64,000 nucleotides of DNA from Mycolicibacterium tusciae (GCF_002086795.1 NZ_MVIM01000015.1:62001-126000), one strand, 5' to 3'; counted from the first letter of the stretch, positions 1 to 9,316 are shown. A program made the numbers and translations. Notes: generated by a model not told the origin, from the letters alone.

Positions 1-2
1 GG

Positions 3-902
3 GCCCTGTCACCGGCATTCGACGAGGTCGTCGCGCGCGGCATGGCCAAAGAACCCGACGACCGCTACGGAAGCTGCGGAGCCTTGGGCCGGGCGACGCA
101 GCGCGCCGTGGAATCGGACACCACGATCAGGCCCGCCCCGGATCCCGGTCCGACGATGCCGGTGCGGACGCAGCAGGCCTGGAACCGTCCGCGGACGGTC
201 GCAGGCTTCGGCGATCCGACCATGCACCGGCCTACCAACGTCGCCCCACCGCAGCCGTCGTACAGCCCGCCGCCGCCGTCCTACCCTCCACCGCCCACCC
301 CCAGCGCGCCGCGACCGGCCGCCAGTTCCCCGCCGCCGGCGGCGACGTCGCGCAAGTGGTTGATGCCGGCCGTCATCGCGGCCGTCGCGGTGCTGGTGCT
401 GGGCGGAACCGGCATCGCGATCGGAGTGCTGACCAACGACGACTCCACGCCCGTGGCCACCGATCCGTCGGATCCCCCGGTCCAGCGGCCCGGCACCGAT
501 ACCGACACGACAACCCCGGACCCGACGCCTACCGCGAATCCGCTGTCGGTGGGTTCGCCTCCGCCGGCGCCGCTGGTCGGCCGGGACACCAGCGCCAACC
601 CGACGAGCTGCACCGGCGACTACGCGCTGCCCGGCCGCAACGATCCCGGCACGCACGCCCGCCGGGGTTCGGCCGACACCTCCTGCCTTTTCACCGAGAG
701 CGTACTGAATTCGTATTGGCAGAAGTACGGTGACGCCAGCCGTGACCTTCGAGAGGTGTCGGCGCCCGGTGCCGTCGATTGTGTGCCCGGCAACGGATTC
801 CGCTGTGACGGAGCAAATTTCGTGATGGAGTGCCAAGCGCGTCCAGGCAACGCCTACATCACCTGCACCGGCGGCAGGGACGCCGTCGTCTATCTCTACT
901 GA
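3..902 (+). CDS. Membrane Ser/Thr protein kinase, C-terminal part (cut by window edge)
   Basis: The frame is open from the first bases and reads ALSPAFDEVVARGMAKEPDDRY, the usual end of a Pkn-type kinase domain, so most of the catalytic domain lies upstream of the window. A Pro-rich juxtamembrane linker follows, then one membrane helix (near bases 355-430), a Thr/Pro-rich extracellular spacer and a C-terminal extracellular domain of about 100 residues with at least six Cys, suggesting disulfides. The layout (cytosolic kinase, single helix, extracellular sensor) is that of mycobacterial PknD/E/H-type receptors; the sensor is not one I recognise. The stop codon overlaps that of the convergent downstream gene. 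Confidence 0.85.
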   Translation, partial: ALSPAFDEVVARGMAKEPDDRYGSCGALGRATQRAVESDTTIRPAPDPGPTMPVRTQQAWNRPRTVAGFGDPTMHRPTNVAPPQPSYSPPPPSYPPPPTPSAPRPAASSPPPAATSRKWLMPAVIAAVAVLVLGGTGIAIGVLTNDDSTPVATDPSDPPVQRPGTDTDTTTPDPTPTANPLSVGSPPPAPLVGRDTSANPTSCTGDYALPGRNDPGTHARRGSADTSCLFTESVLNSYWQKYGDASRDLREVSAPGAVDCVPGNGFRCDGANFVMECQARPGNAYITCTGGRDAVVYLY

Positions 903-1858
903 GGGCAGCTGCCCGCGGGCAGCAGGTCGGGATGGTCGGTAAGCCAGGTCGCGATCTGCGTCAAAGCCGCTGTCCCGTCGTCGAATGCGCCCGACCTCGG
1001 TTCGACGGCCACCGCGACGACCGCCGAGCCGTCCCGCACGGGGATGACCCCGAACTGGCGGACGAGGTAGTTGCCCTCCGGCGAAGGACCCCAGCCACCT
1101 TTGAATTTCGCGTCTGGGAGCATGCCAAGGCCCCAGCGCTGGTCGAGCTCGACCTGTCCCATCAAATCCACTATCGGCTGGTCACCGGGATCGCACGCGG
1201 CCGCTGAGAGAAACGTTGCCTGATCGGCCAGCGACCACGTCGTCTGCCCGAATGCGGTGAACTCCGGCCTGACCTTGCGCGATTCGACGGCGGTCGGTGC
1301 GCCGGCGTCGGCCAGCACTGCCTCCACCTTCTTGGCCGCCTCGGGCGGATCTCCCAGGCTCGCCCAGATCGATTCGGCCGCATCGTTATCCGATTGGGTG
1401 ATCGCGGCCCGCATCGCCTCGGTGACCTGGTCGGTCTCCCGCAGGCCCGCGATGGCCAGCGGCACCTTGATGGTCGACCACGCCGTCCCGGTGCTCCATT
1501 CGCCTGCCGTCACCGGCGCCGGTCCCGCGCCCACCGGTCGGACGACAATGCCCACGTCGGCATTGAGTTGGGCCGCGAGAGAGGCGAACTCGGTGGCGAA
1601 GGGCCCGCCGTCGACGGGCGTCGGAACGCCGGGCGTCGCGGGCGACGACGGCGCCTGGGTGAGGGGTGGCGGCGCACTGCTGCTCTGCGTGGACTCCGGC
1701 TCGGCCGAGATGTTGCGACCGATGACGATGCCGCCCCCGACGATTCCGATGGCTGCCAGGGCGGCGACGAGCACGACCAGAGATCGGCGGGGGCGATTCT
1801 GTTTCGAGCGGGTGTCTCTGGGACCCGGCGTCGGTCGGCTGTTGGTCGTGGTGGCCAT
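896..1858 (-). CDS. Membrane-anchored serine beta-lactamase-fold protein
   Basis: 320 aa: short basic cytosolic tail, one membrane helix (about residues 26-47), Ser/Pro-rich linker, then a class A beta-lactamase/PBP-like domain. Visible motifs are STIK (S128xxK131) and SDN (156-158); the usual KTG triad appears as KGG in KGGWG. These support a penicillin-interacting serine hydrolase fold, but no general-base Glu was identified, so beta-lactamase activity is not assured. The start at 1858 is chosen because a GATACT -10 hexamer ends exactly 7 nt upstream (leaderless); a longer frame to 1909 has no such support. It lies between two receptor kinases, so a cell-wall sensing role is possible but inferred. 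Confidence 0.75.
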   Translation of the reverse strand: MATTTNSRPTPGPRDTRSKQNRPRRSLVVLVAALAAIGIVGGGIVIGRNISAEPESTQSSSAPPPLTQAPSSPATPGVPTPVDGGPFATEFASLAAQLNADVGIVVRPVGAGPAPVTAGEWSTGTAWSTIKVPLAIAGLRETDQVTEAMRAAITQSDNDAAESIWASLGDPPEAAKKVEAVLADAGAPTAVESRKVRPEFTAFGQTTWSLADQATFLSAAACDPGDQPIVDLMGQVELDQRWGLGMLPDAKFKGGWGPSPEGNYLVRQFGVIPVRDGSAVVAVAVEPRSGAFDDGTAALTQIATWLTDHPDLLPAGSCPQ

Positions 1859-1865
1859 CTCCCCC

Positions 1866-1871
1866 AGTATC
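1866..1871 (-). promoter_or_regulatory. -10 hexamer GATACT, leaderless promoter
   Basis: On the minus strand GATACT is followed by 7 nt and then the ATG at 1858, the mycobacterial leaderless arrangement. The 7-nt gap also reads GGGGGAG, but that abuts the ATG and is too close to act as a normal ribosome binding site. Confidence 0.5.
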
Positions 1872-1965
1872 ACGGCTGTCGGCGCCGACTCCGCGCAGCA
1901 AGGCGGCACGCTGTTGATAACAATTTGACACCGCAGTGCAGCCGAGGAACCTCAGACTGTGGGAA

Positions 1966-3774
1966 TCACTTCGCCGCGCCGTTGATCCTCGGTGTCAGGA
2001 TCATGCCCTTCTCGACGCCCCACATCGTCGCGATCGTCCTGTATTCGCCGGTCTGAATCAGGTGCTCGAGCGCCTTCAGCAGCGATTGCGCCAGGCCTGA
2101 TCCCTTCGCCACCGGCCACCCGTACGGAGCCGAGTCGAACACCTCGCCCGCGGCCTCCAGTTCGCCGCCCGAGGTCTTGATCGCGAACAACGTCACCGGT
2201 GAATCCGCCGACATCGCATCCACTTCCCCGTCGATCAGCGCCGCGGTCAGATCGTCCTGACTGACGAACACCTTCTTGTCGATCGGCGGCTGCCCGGCCG
2301 CCTCACAGGCACCGCTCTTCGCCGGAATCTCCTCCGCCTCTTGCAGGGACGGGTATGCGACACCGATGGACAACCCACACGCATTGTTCGGGTCCACTCC
2401 GCTGCCGGGGCGTTGCGCCCACAGCGTGCCCGCCTCGAAGTACGTGACGAAGTCAACCGATTCCTCGCGCTCCTTGGTGTCGGTGAACGACGACATCCCG
2501 ACGTTGAAGTCGCCGCCGCGCACGGAGGGAATGATCGCCTCGAACGCCGTCTCGCGGTGCTCCGGCACCAACCCCAGGGTGCGGGTGATCGCATTCATCA
2601 GGTCGACGTCGAAACCGACGATCGCCCCACTGGCGTCCTTGAATTCGTTTGGGGCATAGGGCACATTCACCCCGATGATCAGCCGGCCCGTCGACCTGAT
2701 GTCTTCGGGCACCGTGGCGGCGATCGATTCCACCGCGCCGGGCTGCGGCCCCGGCGTCATCGTCGACGAGCTCTCCGCCACGCTGGCGGGCTCGGCACCA
2801 TCGGACCCGCCCCGCCACTGCCAGACCCCGAGGCCGCCGGCCACCACCACCAGTGCCACCGCGACGGCGACCGCGACGAGGCGCCCGGAGACGTGCCGTC
2901 GGGCGGGGGCGGCGCGTCGGGCCGAATGCCGTCCGCTGCCCGCCATCCGCACCGGTGCGTTCAGCGCACGCCGTGCGGCAGAGGCCAATTCGGCGGCCGA
3001 CTGATACCGCTTTCCCGGCGACTTCGCCATGCCCTTGGCGATGATCGCGTCGAACGCCGCCAGCTTCGGGTTGACGGCTGACGGCCGCGGAATCGGCTGG
3101 GTCATGTGCCCGGCGATCTGCTGTTCGAGGCTCTGCGCCGGATAGGGCCGCTCGCCGGTCAGGCATTCATAGAGCACGCACGTCAACGCGTAGATGTCGG
3201 ACGTCGCGTCGACCGGCTTGCCCTCGAACCGCTCGGGCGCCATGTACGCCATCGTCCCCAGCGTGCTGCCCGCCGTCGTCAACCCGACTTCCCCTGCGCT
3301 TCGCGCCAGCCCGAAGTCGATCAGGTAGACGAAATCGCTGTCGGTGATCAGGATGTTCGACGGTTTGACGTCGCGGTGGATCAGCCCGGCGGCATGTGCG
3401 GCGTCCAGTGCGGTCGCGACCTGCTCGGTCACCTTGACCGAAAGCTCGGGATCCAGCGGACCGGAGGTCTCGTTGAGCATCGTCCCGAGATTGCGGCCCT
3501 CGATCAGCCGCATATCCAGGTAGAGGCGGCCGTCGATCTCGCCGAAACTGTGGATCGGCACGACATGTGGGTCGTTCAGGCCCGCGGCGGCCTGGGATTC
3601 GCGCCGGAACCTGGCCTGGAACGTCTCGTCGGCCGCCATGTTCGGCGGCAGCACCTTGAGGGCGACGATGCGGTCGGTGTTCGTGTCGTAGGCCCGGTAG
3701 ACCTCACCCATTCCCCCTCGGCCTATCAGCCTTTGAAGCTGATAGTGCCCGAATGGTGTCGCATCCACCGTCAA
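1966..3774 (-). CDS. Receptor Ser/Thr kinase fused to a solute-binding (SBP_bac_3) sensor domain
   Basis: 602 aa. The N-terminal kinase domain (about 10-270) is complete: glycine loop GRGGMG (18-23), Lys40 in VALK, catalytic HRDVKPSN (133-140), DFG 153-155 and APE-type MAPERF. One membrane helix follows (about 299-318). The extracellular part (about 355-595) is a family-3 periplasmic solute-binding protein fold, recognisable by TGRLIIGVNVPYAPNEF, IVGFDVDLMNAI and the segment ending AFEAIIP. That family binds polar amino acids and similar small ligands, so the protein is inferred to couple extracellular solute to cytosolic phosphorylation. It runs toward the beta-lactamase-fold gene, 107 bp away. 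Confidence 0.9.
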   Translation of the reverse strand: MTVDATPFGHYQLQRLIGRGGMGEVYRAYDTNTDRIVALKVLPPNMAADETFQARFRRESQAAAGLNDPHVVPIHSFGEIDGRLYLDMRLIEGRNLGTMLNETSGPLDPELSVKVTEQVATALDAAHAAGLIHRDVKPSNILITDSDFVYLIDFGLARSAGEVGLTTAGSTLGTMAYMAPERFEGKPVDATSDIYALTCVLYECLTGERPYPAQSLEQQIAGHMTQPIPRPSAVNPKLAAFDAIIAKGMAKSPGKRYQSAAELASAARRALNAPVRMAGSGRHSARRAAPARRHVSGRLVAVAVAVALVVVAGGLGVWQWRGGSDGAEPASVAESSSTMTPGPQPGAVESIAATVPEDIRSTGRLIIGVNVPYAPNEFKDASGAIVGFDVDLMNAITRTLGLVPEHRETAFEAIIPSVRGGDFNVGMSSFTDTKEREESVDFVTYFEAGTLWAQRPGSGVDPNNACGLSIGVAYPSLQEAEEIPAKSGACEAAGQPPIDKKVFVSQDDLTAALIDGEVDAMSADSPVTLFAIKTSGGELEAAGEVFDSAPYGWPVAKGSGLAQSLLKALEHLIQTGEYRTIATMWGVEKGMILTPRINGAAK

Positions 3775-3839
3775 CTCCTCGGCAGCGGGCCCCCCGCGTC
3801 ACGTGTCGATCGAAACTACATCACGTTTGCCAGAAAGTC

Positions 3840-5198
3840 CTACGAGTGGGCGACTCGAACTTGGCCGGTGGGCGCGACCTTCTTGACGGCACGGACGGTG
3901 ATCTGTGCGCCGCGCTGCGGCGTCATGATGACGTGTTTGAGCCTCGTCTTCTCACCAGGCTCGGAGGTGGTGCTCAACTCGACGCGCCGCAGAATCTCAC
4001 GCAGCACGATCCGCATCTCCACCATCGCGAAACCTGCACCGAGACAACGCCGATTGCCGCCGCCGAACGGGAACCACGTCGTCGGGCTCAGCGTCGCGCC
4101 GACCATCCGGTCCGGATCGAACTTCTCGGGGTTCGGGTAGACGTTCGGATCGGCGTGCACCGACGTGATGCTGGGGACCACCATCACCCCGACCGGTAGC
4201 TGGTATCCCCCGACCTCGACGGGTTCCTTCAGGATCCGGCCGACGTCGGGGACCACCGGGCGGATCCGCAACGTCTCCTTGGCGATTGCGTCGAGGTACT
4301 CGTCACCGGCGACATCACCGGCCTCGGCCGCGGCGACGGCTCGCGACAGAATCTGCGGGTGTCGGGTGAGCCGCTCCAACGCCCACGCCAGCCCGGTCGC
4401 GGTGGTGTCGTGGCCCGCCACCAGCAGGGTGATCAGCTGATCACGCAATTCCTTGTCGCTCATCCCGGTTCCGTCGGCCGCGCCGGCCTGAACCAGCATG
4501 GCCAGGGCGTCGGTGCGCTCGGCGAGGTTCGGATCGGCGCGGCGTTCGGCGATCTCGGCGTACAGCAGCCGGTCGGCTTCGGCCATATTGCGTACGAACC
4601 GCCGCCATGCCGGGCTTTTCTGCAGCTTCGGCTTCGCGATGGCCAACGACTCCCAGGGGCCGACTTTCAACAGCCGGGGCATCACGTCGCGCAGTGCGGC
4701 GAGCCGCACCGGATCGCTGGCGCCGATCACCGTCCGCAGGATCACCTCCAACGTGATCTCCGACGTTTTCGGCGCCACCGCGAACGCCTGGCCCACCGGC
4801 CAGCCCGCGATGTTCTCCGCCGCGATCTCGGCCATCAGCTCGGCCTGGCGTGCGACCGCATCACGATGGAACGGCGCCATCATCAGCTTGCGCCGTTCGC
4901 GATGGACGTCGCCGTCGATGACCAGCACCGAGCTCGAGCCCAACAAACCGCCCAGCATCGAATTGGCTTCGCCCGCATGGAAAATCCGAGGGTCACCGGC
5001 GAACACCATCTTGATGGTCTCCGGGTCGGCCAGATAGACCATCTCGCCCATCATCATGTTGCGCAGCGTGAAGATCGTCCCGTAGCGGCGACGGCACGAC
5101 GCGACGAACTGCGGCCACCACCGCATCATCAACACCAACTGCACCGCGGCGGGCACTTTCGGCCCAGGGGGGAGAGCTTTCCGCGCTGTTGCACTCAT
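3840..5198 (-). CDS. Cytochrome P450
   Basis: 452 aa from the chosen start. Diagnostic motifs are present: I-helix AGHDTT (261-266), ExxR in ETLR (308-311), and the heme-binding loop FPFGGGNRRCLG with the thiolate Cys at about 385. No membrane anchor is evident, so it should be a soluble P450 needing separate ferredoxin and reductase, neither of which is nearby. It resembles the mycobacterial CYP135/CYP138 group by general pattern; the substrate is unknown. The ATG at 5198 sits 7 nt after a TACCGT hexamer, which decides against the longer frame beginning at 5234. Confidence 0.9.
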   Translation of the reverse strand: MSATARKALPPGPKVPAAVQLVLMMRWWPQFVASCRRRYGTIFTLRNMMMGEMVYLADPETIKMVFAGDPRIFHAGEANSMLGGLLGSSSVLVIDGDVHRERRKLMMAPFHRDAVARQAELMAEIAAENIAGWPVGQAFAVAPKTSEITLEVILRTVIGASDPVRLAALRDVMPRLLKVGPWESLAIAKPKLQKSPAWRRFVRNMAEADRLLYAEIAERRADPNLAERTDALAMLVQAGAADGTGMSDKELRDQLITLLVAGHDTTATGLAWALERLTRHPQILSRAVAAAEAGDVAGDEYLDAIAKETLRIRPVVPDVGRILKEPVEVGGYQLPVGVMVVPSITSVHADPNVYPNPEKFDPDRMVGATLSPTTWFPFGGGNRRCLGAGFAMVEMRIVLREILRRVELSTTSEPGEKTRLKHVIMTPQRGAQITVRAVKKVAPTGQVRVAHS

Positions 5199-5205
5199 GC
5201 CTAAT

Positions 5206-5211
5206 ACGGTA
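5206..5211 (-). promoter_or_regulatory. -10 hexamer TACCGT, leaderless promoter of the P450
   Basis: TACCGT on the minus strand, then 7 nt, then the ATG at 5198. The same hexamer and spacing recur at 9922 on the plus strand. Confidence 0.6.
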
Positions 5212-5331
5212 CGTGCGGGAGTCGGTCCAGGCAACGGGTTGGGCGTTTCCGATAACCTCGGACACGAGTTGTGCGGCTAATGTGTCGGCGAGTCGCGCAC
5301 CGGCGCGCCGCATCCGAAAGATCCTTTGTCT

Positions 5332-7704
5332 ATGCGAGTTGACGGGCGGGACATCACCGTCACGGGCAGCTTGCTGCAACCGTTGACCCACCGGACCAAC
5401 GACATCTTCCGCGTGGTCCTGTCCGGGGTGTTTCTCGCCGTCGTCATCACCAGCTCGGTGATCACGCGCAACGAGTGGGTCGCCCTGGAACGGTCGATCT
5501 CCGAGATCGTCGCGGTCCTCACCCCCACCCAGGCCAACCTGGTGTACCTGGCGTATGGCGTCGCCATCCTGGCGTTGCCGTTCGTCATCCTGGTCAGCCT
5601 CATCGTCGGCAGGCAGTGGAAACTCCTCGGCGCATACGCGGCCGCTGCCGCGATCGCCGGTCTGGCGCTGTCGATCACCAACGCCGGCATCGCGGCGCCG
5701 CAGTGGCACTTCGACCTCCGGGGTCGTCTGGACACGGTGCCGTCGCAGTTCGTCGACGATCCGCGGTGGATCGCGATGCTCGCCGCGGTGCTCACCGTTT
5801 CGGGGCCCTGGCTGCCCGCGCGGTGGCGGCGGTGGTGGTGGGCGCTGCTGCTGGCGTTCGTACCGATCCATCTCGTCATCAGCGCAGTGGTTCCGGCGCG
5901 CTCGCTGTTCGGGCTCGCCGTCGGCTGGTTCATCGGCGCGCTGGTCGTGCTCGTCGTGGGCACTCCCGGCCTCGATGTACCGCTGGAGGGGGCGGTTCGC
6001 GCCATGGCGCGCCGCGGGTGCGTCGTGACCGCGCTCAAGGTGGTGCGACCGTCCGGTGCCGGGCCGCTGATCCTGCACGCGGAATGCGAACACCAGCAGA
6101 CGACGGCCGTGATGGAGATGTACGGACCACACCAGCGCGGCGGCGGTGTGCTGCTGCAGGTGTGGCGAAAGGTGCGGTTCCGCGATCGCGAGACCGCGCC
6201 ACTGCACGCGTCGATGCGACGCGCGGTAGAGCACCGGGCGCTGATGGCGATCGCGATCGGTCAGCTGAAGCTCGCCAACATCTCCACGATCGCCGTGGCC
6301 GGACTCGAGCGCAGCTGGACGTTGTACGCGCACACCCCCGCGCACGGGACGCCGCTCGGCGATTGCACGGCAGCCATCCCCGTCGACCGAGTCTGGGAGT
6401 CGTTGCGCGAACTCCACGACTGCCAGATCTCACACGGAGACCTGCGCGCCAGCGAGATCACCGTCGAGGAGACCGTGTTGTTCGGTGGCTTCGACAGCGC
6501 CGAGTACGGTGCGACCGACGCGCAGCTGCGCTCGGACATCGCACAGTTGTTGGTGACGACGACCCATCTGTACGACGCGCCGTCGGCCGTACGGGCGGCC
6601 ATCGATGCGTTCGGCAAGGACACTGTGCTATCGGCATCGCGGCGACTCACCAAAGCGGCTGTGCCGCTGCACATCCGGCAATCTGTGCGCGATGCGAAGA
6701 CCGTCATCTCCGCCGCGCGTGACGAGGTGAAGCGTCAGACACGCGTCGATGAGATCCGGACCGAGACCGTCACGCGGTTCACCCGCGGCCAGCTGATCCA
6801 GCTCGTGCTGTTGATTGCGCTGGTATACGTCGCGTATCCGTTCATCAGCTCGGTGCCGACCTTTCTCACCGAACTCCGCACGGCGAATTGGTGGTTCGCG
6901 CTGCTGGGACTGGCGGCGTCGGGGCTGACGTATCTCGGTGCGGCGGCGGCGCTGTGGGCGGCCGCCGACGGCGTGGTGAAGCTGCGGGGCCTGATCGTCA
7001 TGCAGGTGGCCAACAAGTTCGCCGCGACGACGACCCCGGCGGGTGTCGGCGGCCTTGCACTCAGCGCGAGGTATCTGCAGAAAGGCGGCGTCACCCCGAT
7101 GCGCTCGACGACTGCTGTCGCGCTGCAACAATCGGTGCAGGTGATGACGCACATCGTGTTGCTGATCTTTTTCAGCACCGCGGCGGGTGTGTCCGCCAAC
7201 CTCTCGCGGTTCGTTCCCAGCGTCAACGTTCTGTATCTGGTGGCCGGCCTGCTGCTGGGGTTGATCGGCGCCTTCCTGCTGGTGCCCCGCCTGCGACGCT
7301 GGCTCGCGACGTCGGTGCGGCCGCGACTGCAGGAGGTGATCGGCCACCTCATCGAACTGGGCCGCGAACCCCAGCGACTGGTGGTCATCGTACTCGGCTG
7401 TGCAGCAACCACTCTCGGTAACGCGTTCGCGTTGTGGGCGGCCATCGAGGCGTTCGGCGGCGACACCTCGTTCATCACCGTCACCGTCGTGACGATGATC
7501 GGCGGCACGTTGGCCTCGGCGGCGCCGACGCCCGGCGGAGTGGGTGCGGTGGAGGCCGCGTTGATCGGCGGCCTGGCCGCATTCGGGATGACCGCCGCGA
7601 TCGCCGTTCCGGCGGTGCTGCTCTACCGCGTGCTGACGACCTGGTTGCCGGTGTTCGTCGGCTGGCAGGTCATGCGGTGGATGACGCAGAACGGGCGGAT
7701 CTAG
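5332..7704 (+). CDS. Flippase-like (UPF0104/YbhN) membrane protein with internal kinase-like domain
   Basis: About 790 aa in three parts. The N-terminus (to about residue 215) has several membrane helices. A soluble middle part (about 225-440) contains a phosphotransferase-like core with ISHGDLRASEI (compare HGDxxxxN) and a later GGFDSAEYG (compare DFG); the Asn of the catalytic loop is replaced, suggesting a pseudokinase or divergent kinase. The C-terminus (about 485-790) is a multi-helix LPG-synthase transmembrane/UPF0104 domain with TTPAGVGG and PTPGGVGAVEA, as in YbhN/AglD-type proteins. A role in lipid or glycolipid translocation is inferred. ATG 5332 is used; a TTG at 5326 is an equal alternative. 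Confidence 0.85.
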   Translation: MRVDGRDITVTGSLLQPLTHRTNDIFRVVLSGVFLAVVITSSVITRNEWVALERSISEIVAVLTPTQANLVYLAYGVAILALPFVILVSLIVGRQWKLLGAYAAAAAIAGLALSITNAGIAAPQWHFDLRGRLDTVPSQFVDDPRWIAMLAAVLTVSGPWLPARWRRWWWALLLAFVPIHLVISAVVPARSLFGLAVGWFIGALVVLVVGTPGLDVPLEGAVRAMARRGCVVTALKVVRPSGAGPLILHAECEHQQTTAVMEMYGPHQRGGGVLLQVWRKVRFRDRETAPLHASMRRAVEHRALMAIAIGQLKLANISTIAVAGLERSWTLYAHTPAHGTPLGDCTAAIPVDRVWESLRELHDCQISHGDLRASEITVEETVLFGGFDSAEYGATDAQLRSDIAQLLVTTTHLYDAPSAVRAAIDAFGKDTVLSASRRLTKAAVPLHIRQSVRDAKTVISAARDEVKRQTRVDEIRTETVTRFTRGQLIQLVLLIALVYVAYPFISSVPTFLTELRTANWWFALLGLAASGLTYLGAAAALWAAADGVVKLRGLIVMQVANKFAATTTPAGVGGLALSARYLQKGGVTPMRSTTAVALQQSVQVMTHIVLLIFFSTAAGVSANLSRFVPSVNVLYLVAGLLLGLIGAFLLVPRLRRWLATSVRPRLQEVIGHLIELGREPQRLVVIVLGCAATTLGNAFALWAAIEAFGGDTSFITVTVVTMIGGTLASAAPTPGGVGAVEAALIGGLAAFGMTAAIAVPAVLLYRVLTTWLPVFVGWQVMRWMTQNGRI

Positions 7705-7709
7705 CGCGC

Positions 7710-7767
7710 CGAACGTGGGTTACCCGCACGCTTCGGGGCCCCCTGGTGTGCGGGTAACCCACGTTCG
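7710..7767. repeat. 58-bp hairpin repeat, copy 1
   Basis: Two perfect 20-bp arms, CGAACGTGGGTTACCCGCAC and its reverse complement, separated by an 18-nt loop. It lies between the convergent stops of the flippase gene and phoD, where it could act as a bidirectional terminator. The identical arms recur at 9416-9473 with another 18-nt loop. Confidence 0.95.
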
Positions 7768-7774
7768 CGGAAGT

Positions 7775-9316
7775 TCAAGCGAGCGAGTGCAGCGCCGGCG
7801 CGCGGTCCGGTACGACGAACGACGCCCCCGTTCGCACCTCGGCGCCCGGCCGCGACACGTAGGGCAGCACACGAAAGTCCGCCCGCATCTCGTCCGCATC
7901 GAATCGGGCCCGCACATATCCGCGGCGACCGCTGAAGTACCGAAGGTGCGGGTTCTCGGGCAGCACCGCCGCGACATCGTCGCGCATATCGGACCCGTCG
8001 CCGCCCGAGCTGATCGACGTCGTCACCAACTCGGTAGCCACCACGGGCGATAACGGGTCGTCGGCCCGAGCATGCACCTCGGCCGCCCAATGCGAATGCA
8101 CGTCTCCGGTGAGCACCACAGCATTGCGGACGGGCGAGTGCACGAGGCCGTGAACGACGCGTTCGCGATTGGCCGCATAGCCGTCCCACGCATCGGGGTT
8201 GAAGCCGCGACCCGGACCGGGCGTGAACTCCACCTGCGAGAAGAACACCTGCTGGCCCAGGATGTCCCATCGCGAACGAGATCGCTGAAACCCGTTGAGC
8301 AGCCAGCGTTCCTGTTCGGCACCGATCAGTGTGGCCGACGGGAGCTCCCGTTCGTCGCAGTTCGTACGGAACCCATCGCCGCACGGCTGATCGGTGCGGT
8401 ACTGCCGGGTGTCGAGCATGTGCAACGTCGCCAGACCGCCCCACCGCACCCGACGGTAGAGCTTCATGTCGATGCCGCGCGGCACCGCCGACCGCCGCAA
8501 CGGCATGTTCTCGTAATAGGCCTGCAGTGCCGCGGCACGACGACGGGGAAATGCTGGGTCGGGTCTCTCCGGCACTTCGTCGGCCCAGTTGTCGGCCACT
8601 TCATGGTCGTCGAACACCGCCAGCCACGGTGCCACCGCATGCGCGGCCTGCAGGTCCGGATCGGTCTTGTACTGCGCGTACCGCTGCCGGTAGTTGGCCA
8701 GCGTCACCGTTTCGGGACCGGCATGCGCCCGCACGCCCTTGTCCGAAGCGGCGTACTCGTATTGGTAATCGCCCAGGTGCACAACAAGATCCGGATGCTC
8801 CTCGGCGAGGCGGCGGTACGCCGTGAACCAGCCCTGCTGATAGTTCGCGCACGACGCGACGCACATCGTCACCGGTGCCAACGACCCGCCGTCGGGTGAG
8901 GTCCGCGTTCGGCCGGGCGGCGACACATGACCACCGGTGCGGAAGCGGTAGAAGTACTCGGCGCCGGGACGCAGTCCGGCGAGTTCGACGTGCACACTGT
9001 GCGCCGACTCCGGGACAGCTGTCGCGATCCCCCGCTGTTCGATCTGGCTGAACCACTCGTCGCGCGCCACTTCCCATTCGACGTCGATCCCCCGCGCCGG
9101 CATGCCTGCGAATCCGTCGTCGGCCAATGGATTCGGTGCCAGCCGTGTCCAGATGACCGCACCGTCTGCGGAGGGATCACCGGACGCCACGCCGAGCGTG
9201 AACGGATCGGATCGGATGGGGCTCAAGCGGCGATCACCGGTGAACCCGACGACCGGCAACGCGCCGAGCACGAGCGCACCTTTGAGAACGGCGCGGCGGC
9301 TCGTACGCACGGACAC
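7775..9316 (-). CDS. phoD: Alkaline phosphatase/phosphodiesterase D (PhoD family), Tat-exported
   Basis: 513 aa with a twin-arginine signal near the N-terminus (TSRRAVLKGA, then a hydrophobic stretch). PhoD-family metal-binding segments are visible: HLGDYQYEYA, FDDHEVADNW and LTGDVHSHWA, which supply the Asp/His ligands of the Fe/Ca centre. The family releases phosphate from phosphodiesters and monoesters outside the membrane. It starts with GTG at 9316. It is transcribed alone and is bracketed by two copies of a 58-bp hairpin, one just past the stop and one about 100 bp before the start. No PhoB-type box was recognised. Confidence 0.9.
   Translation of the reverse strand: MSVRTSRRAVLKGALVLGALPVVGFTGDRRLSPIRSDPFTLGVASGDPSADGAVIWTRLAPNPLADDGFAGMPARGIDVEWEVARDEWFSQIEQRGIATAVPESAHSVHVELAGLRPGAEYFYRFRTGGHVSPPGRTRTSPDGGSLAPVTMCVASCANYQQGWFTAYRRLAEEHPDLVVHLGDYQYEYAASDKGVRAHAGPETVTLANYRQRYAQYKTDPDLQAAHAVAPWLAVFDDHEVADNWADEVPERPDPAFPRRRAAALQAYYENMPLRRSAVPRGIDMKLYRRVRWGGLATLHMLDTRQYRTDQPCGDGFRTNCDERELPSATLIGAEQERWLLNGFQRSRSRWDILGQQVFFSQVEFTPGPGRGFNPDAWDGYAANRERVVHGLVHSPVRNAVVLTGDVHSHWAAEVHARADDPLSPVVATELVTTSISSGGDGSDMRDDVAAVLPENPHLRYFSGRRGYVRARFDADEMRADFRVLPYVSRPGAEVRTGASFVVPDRAPALHSLA

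Noticed and set aside
4993..6417. Long minus-strand open frame of 474 codons opposite the flippase gene
   Set aside because: It overlaps the P450 start and the clearly coding plus-strand membrane protein; its product is Arg/Asp-rich and low in hydrophobic residues, typical of antisense frames in high-GC DNA.
7710..7767. Hairpin repeat as a simple intrinsic terminator only
   Set aside because: No U-run follows, and the second copy lies in a promoter region, so termination alone does not explain the pair.
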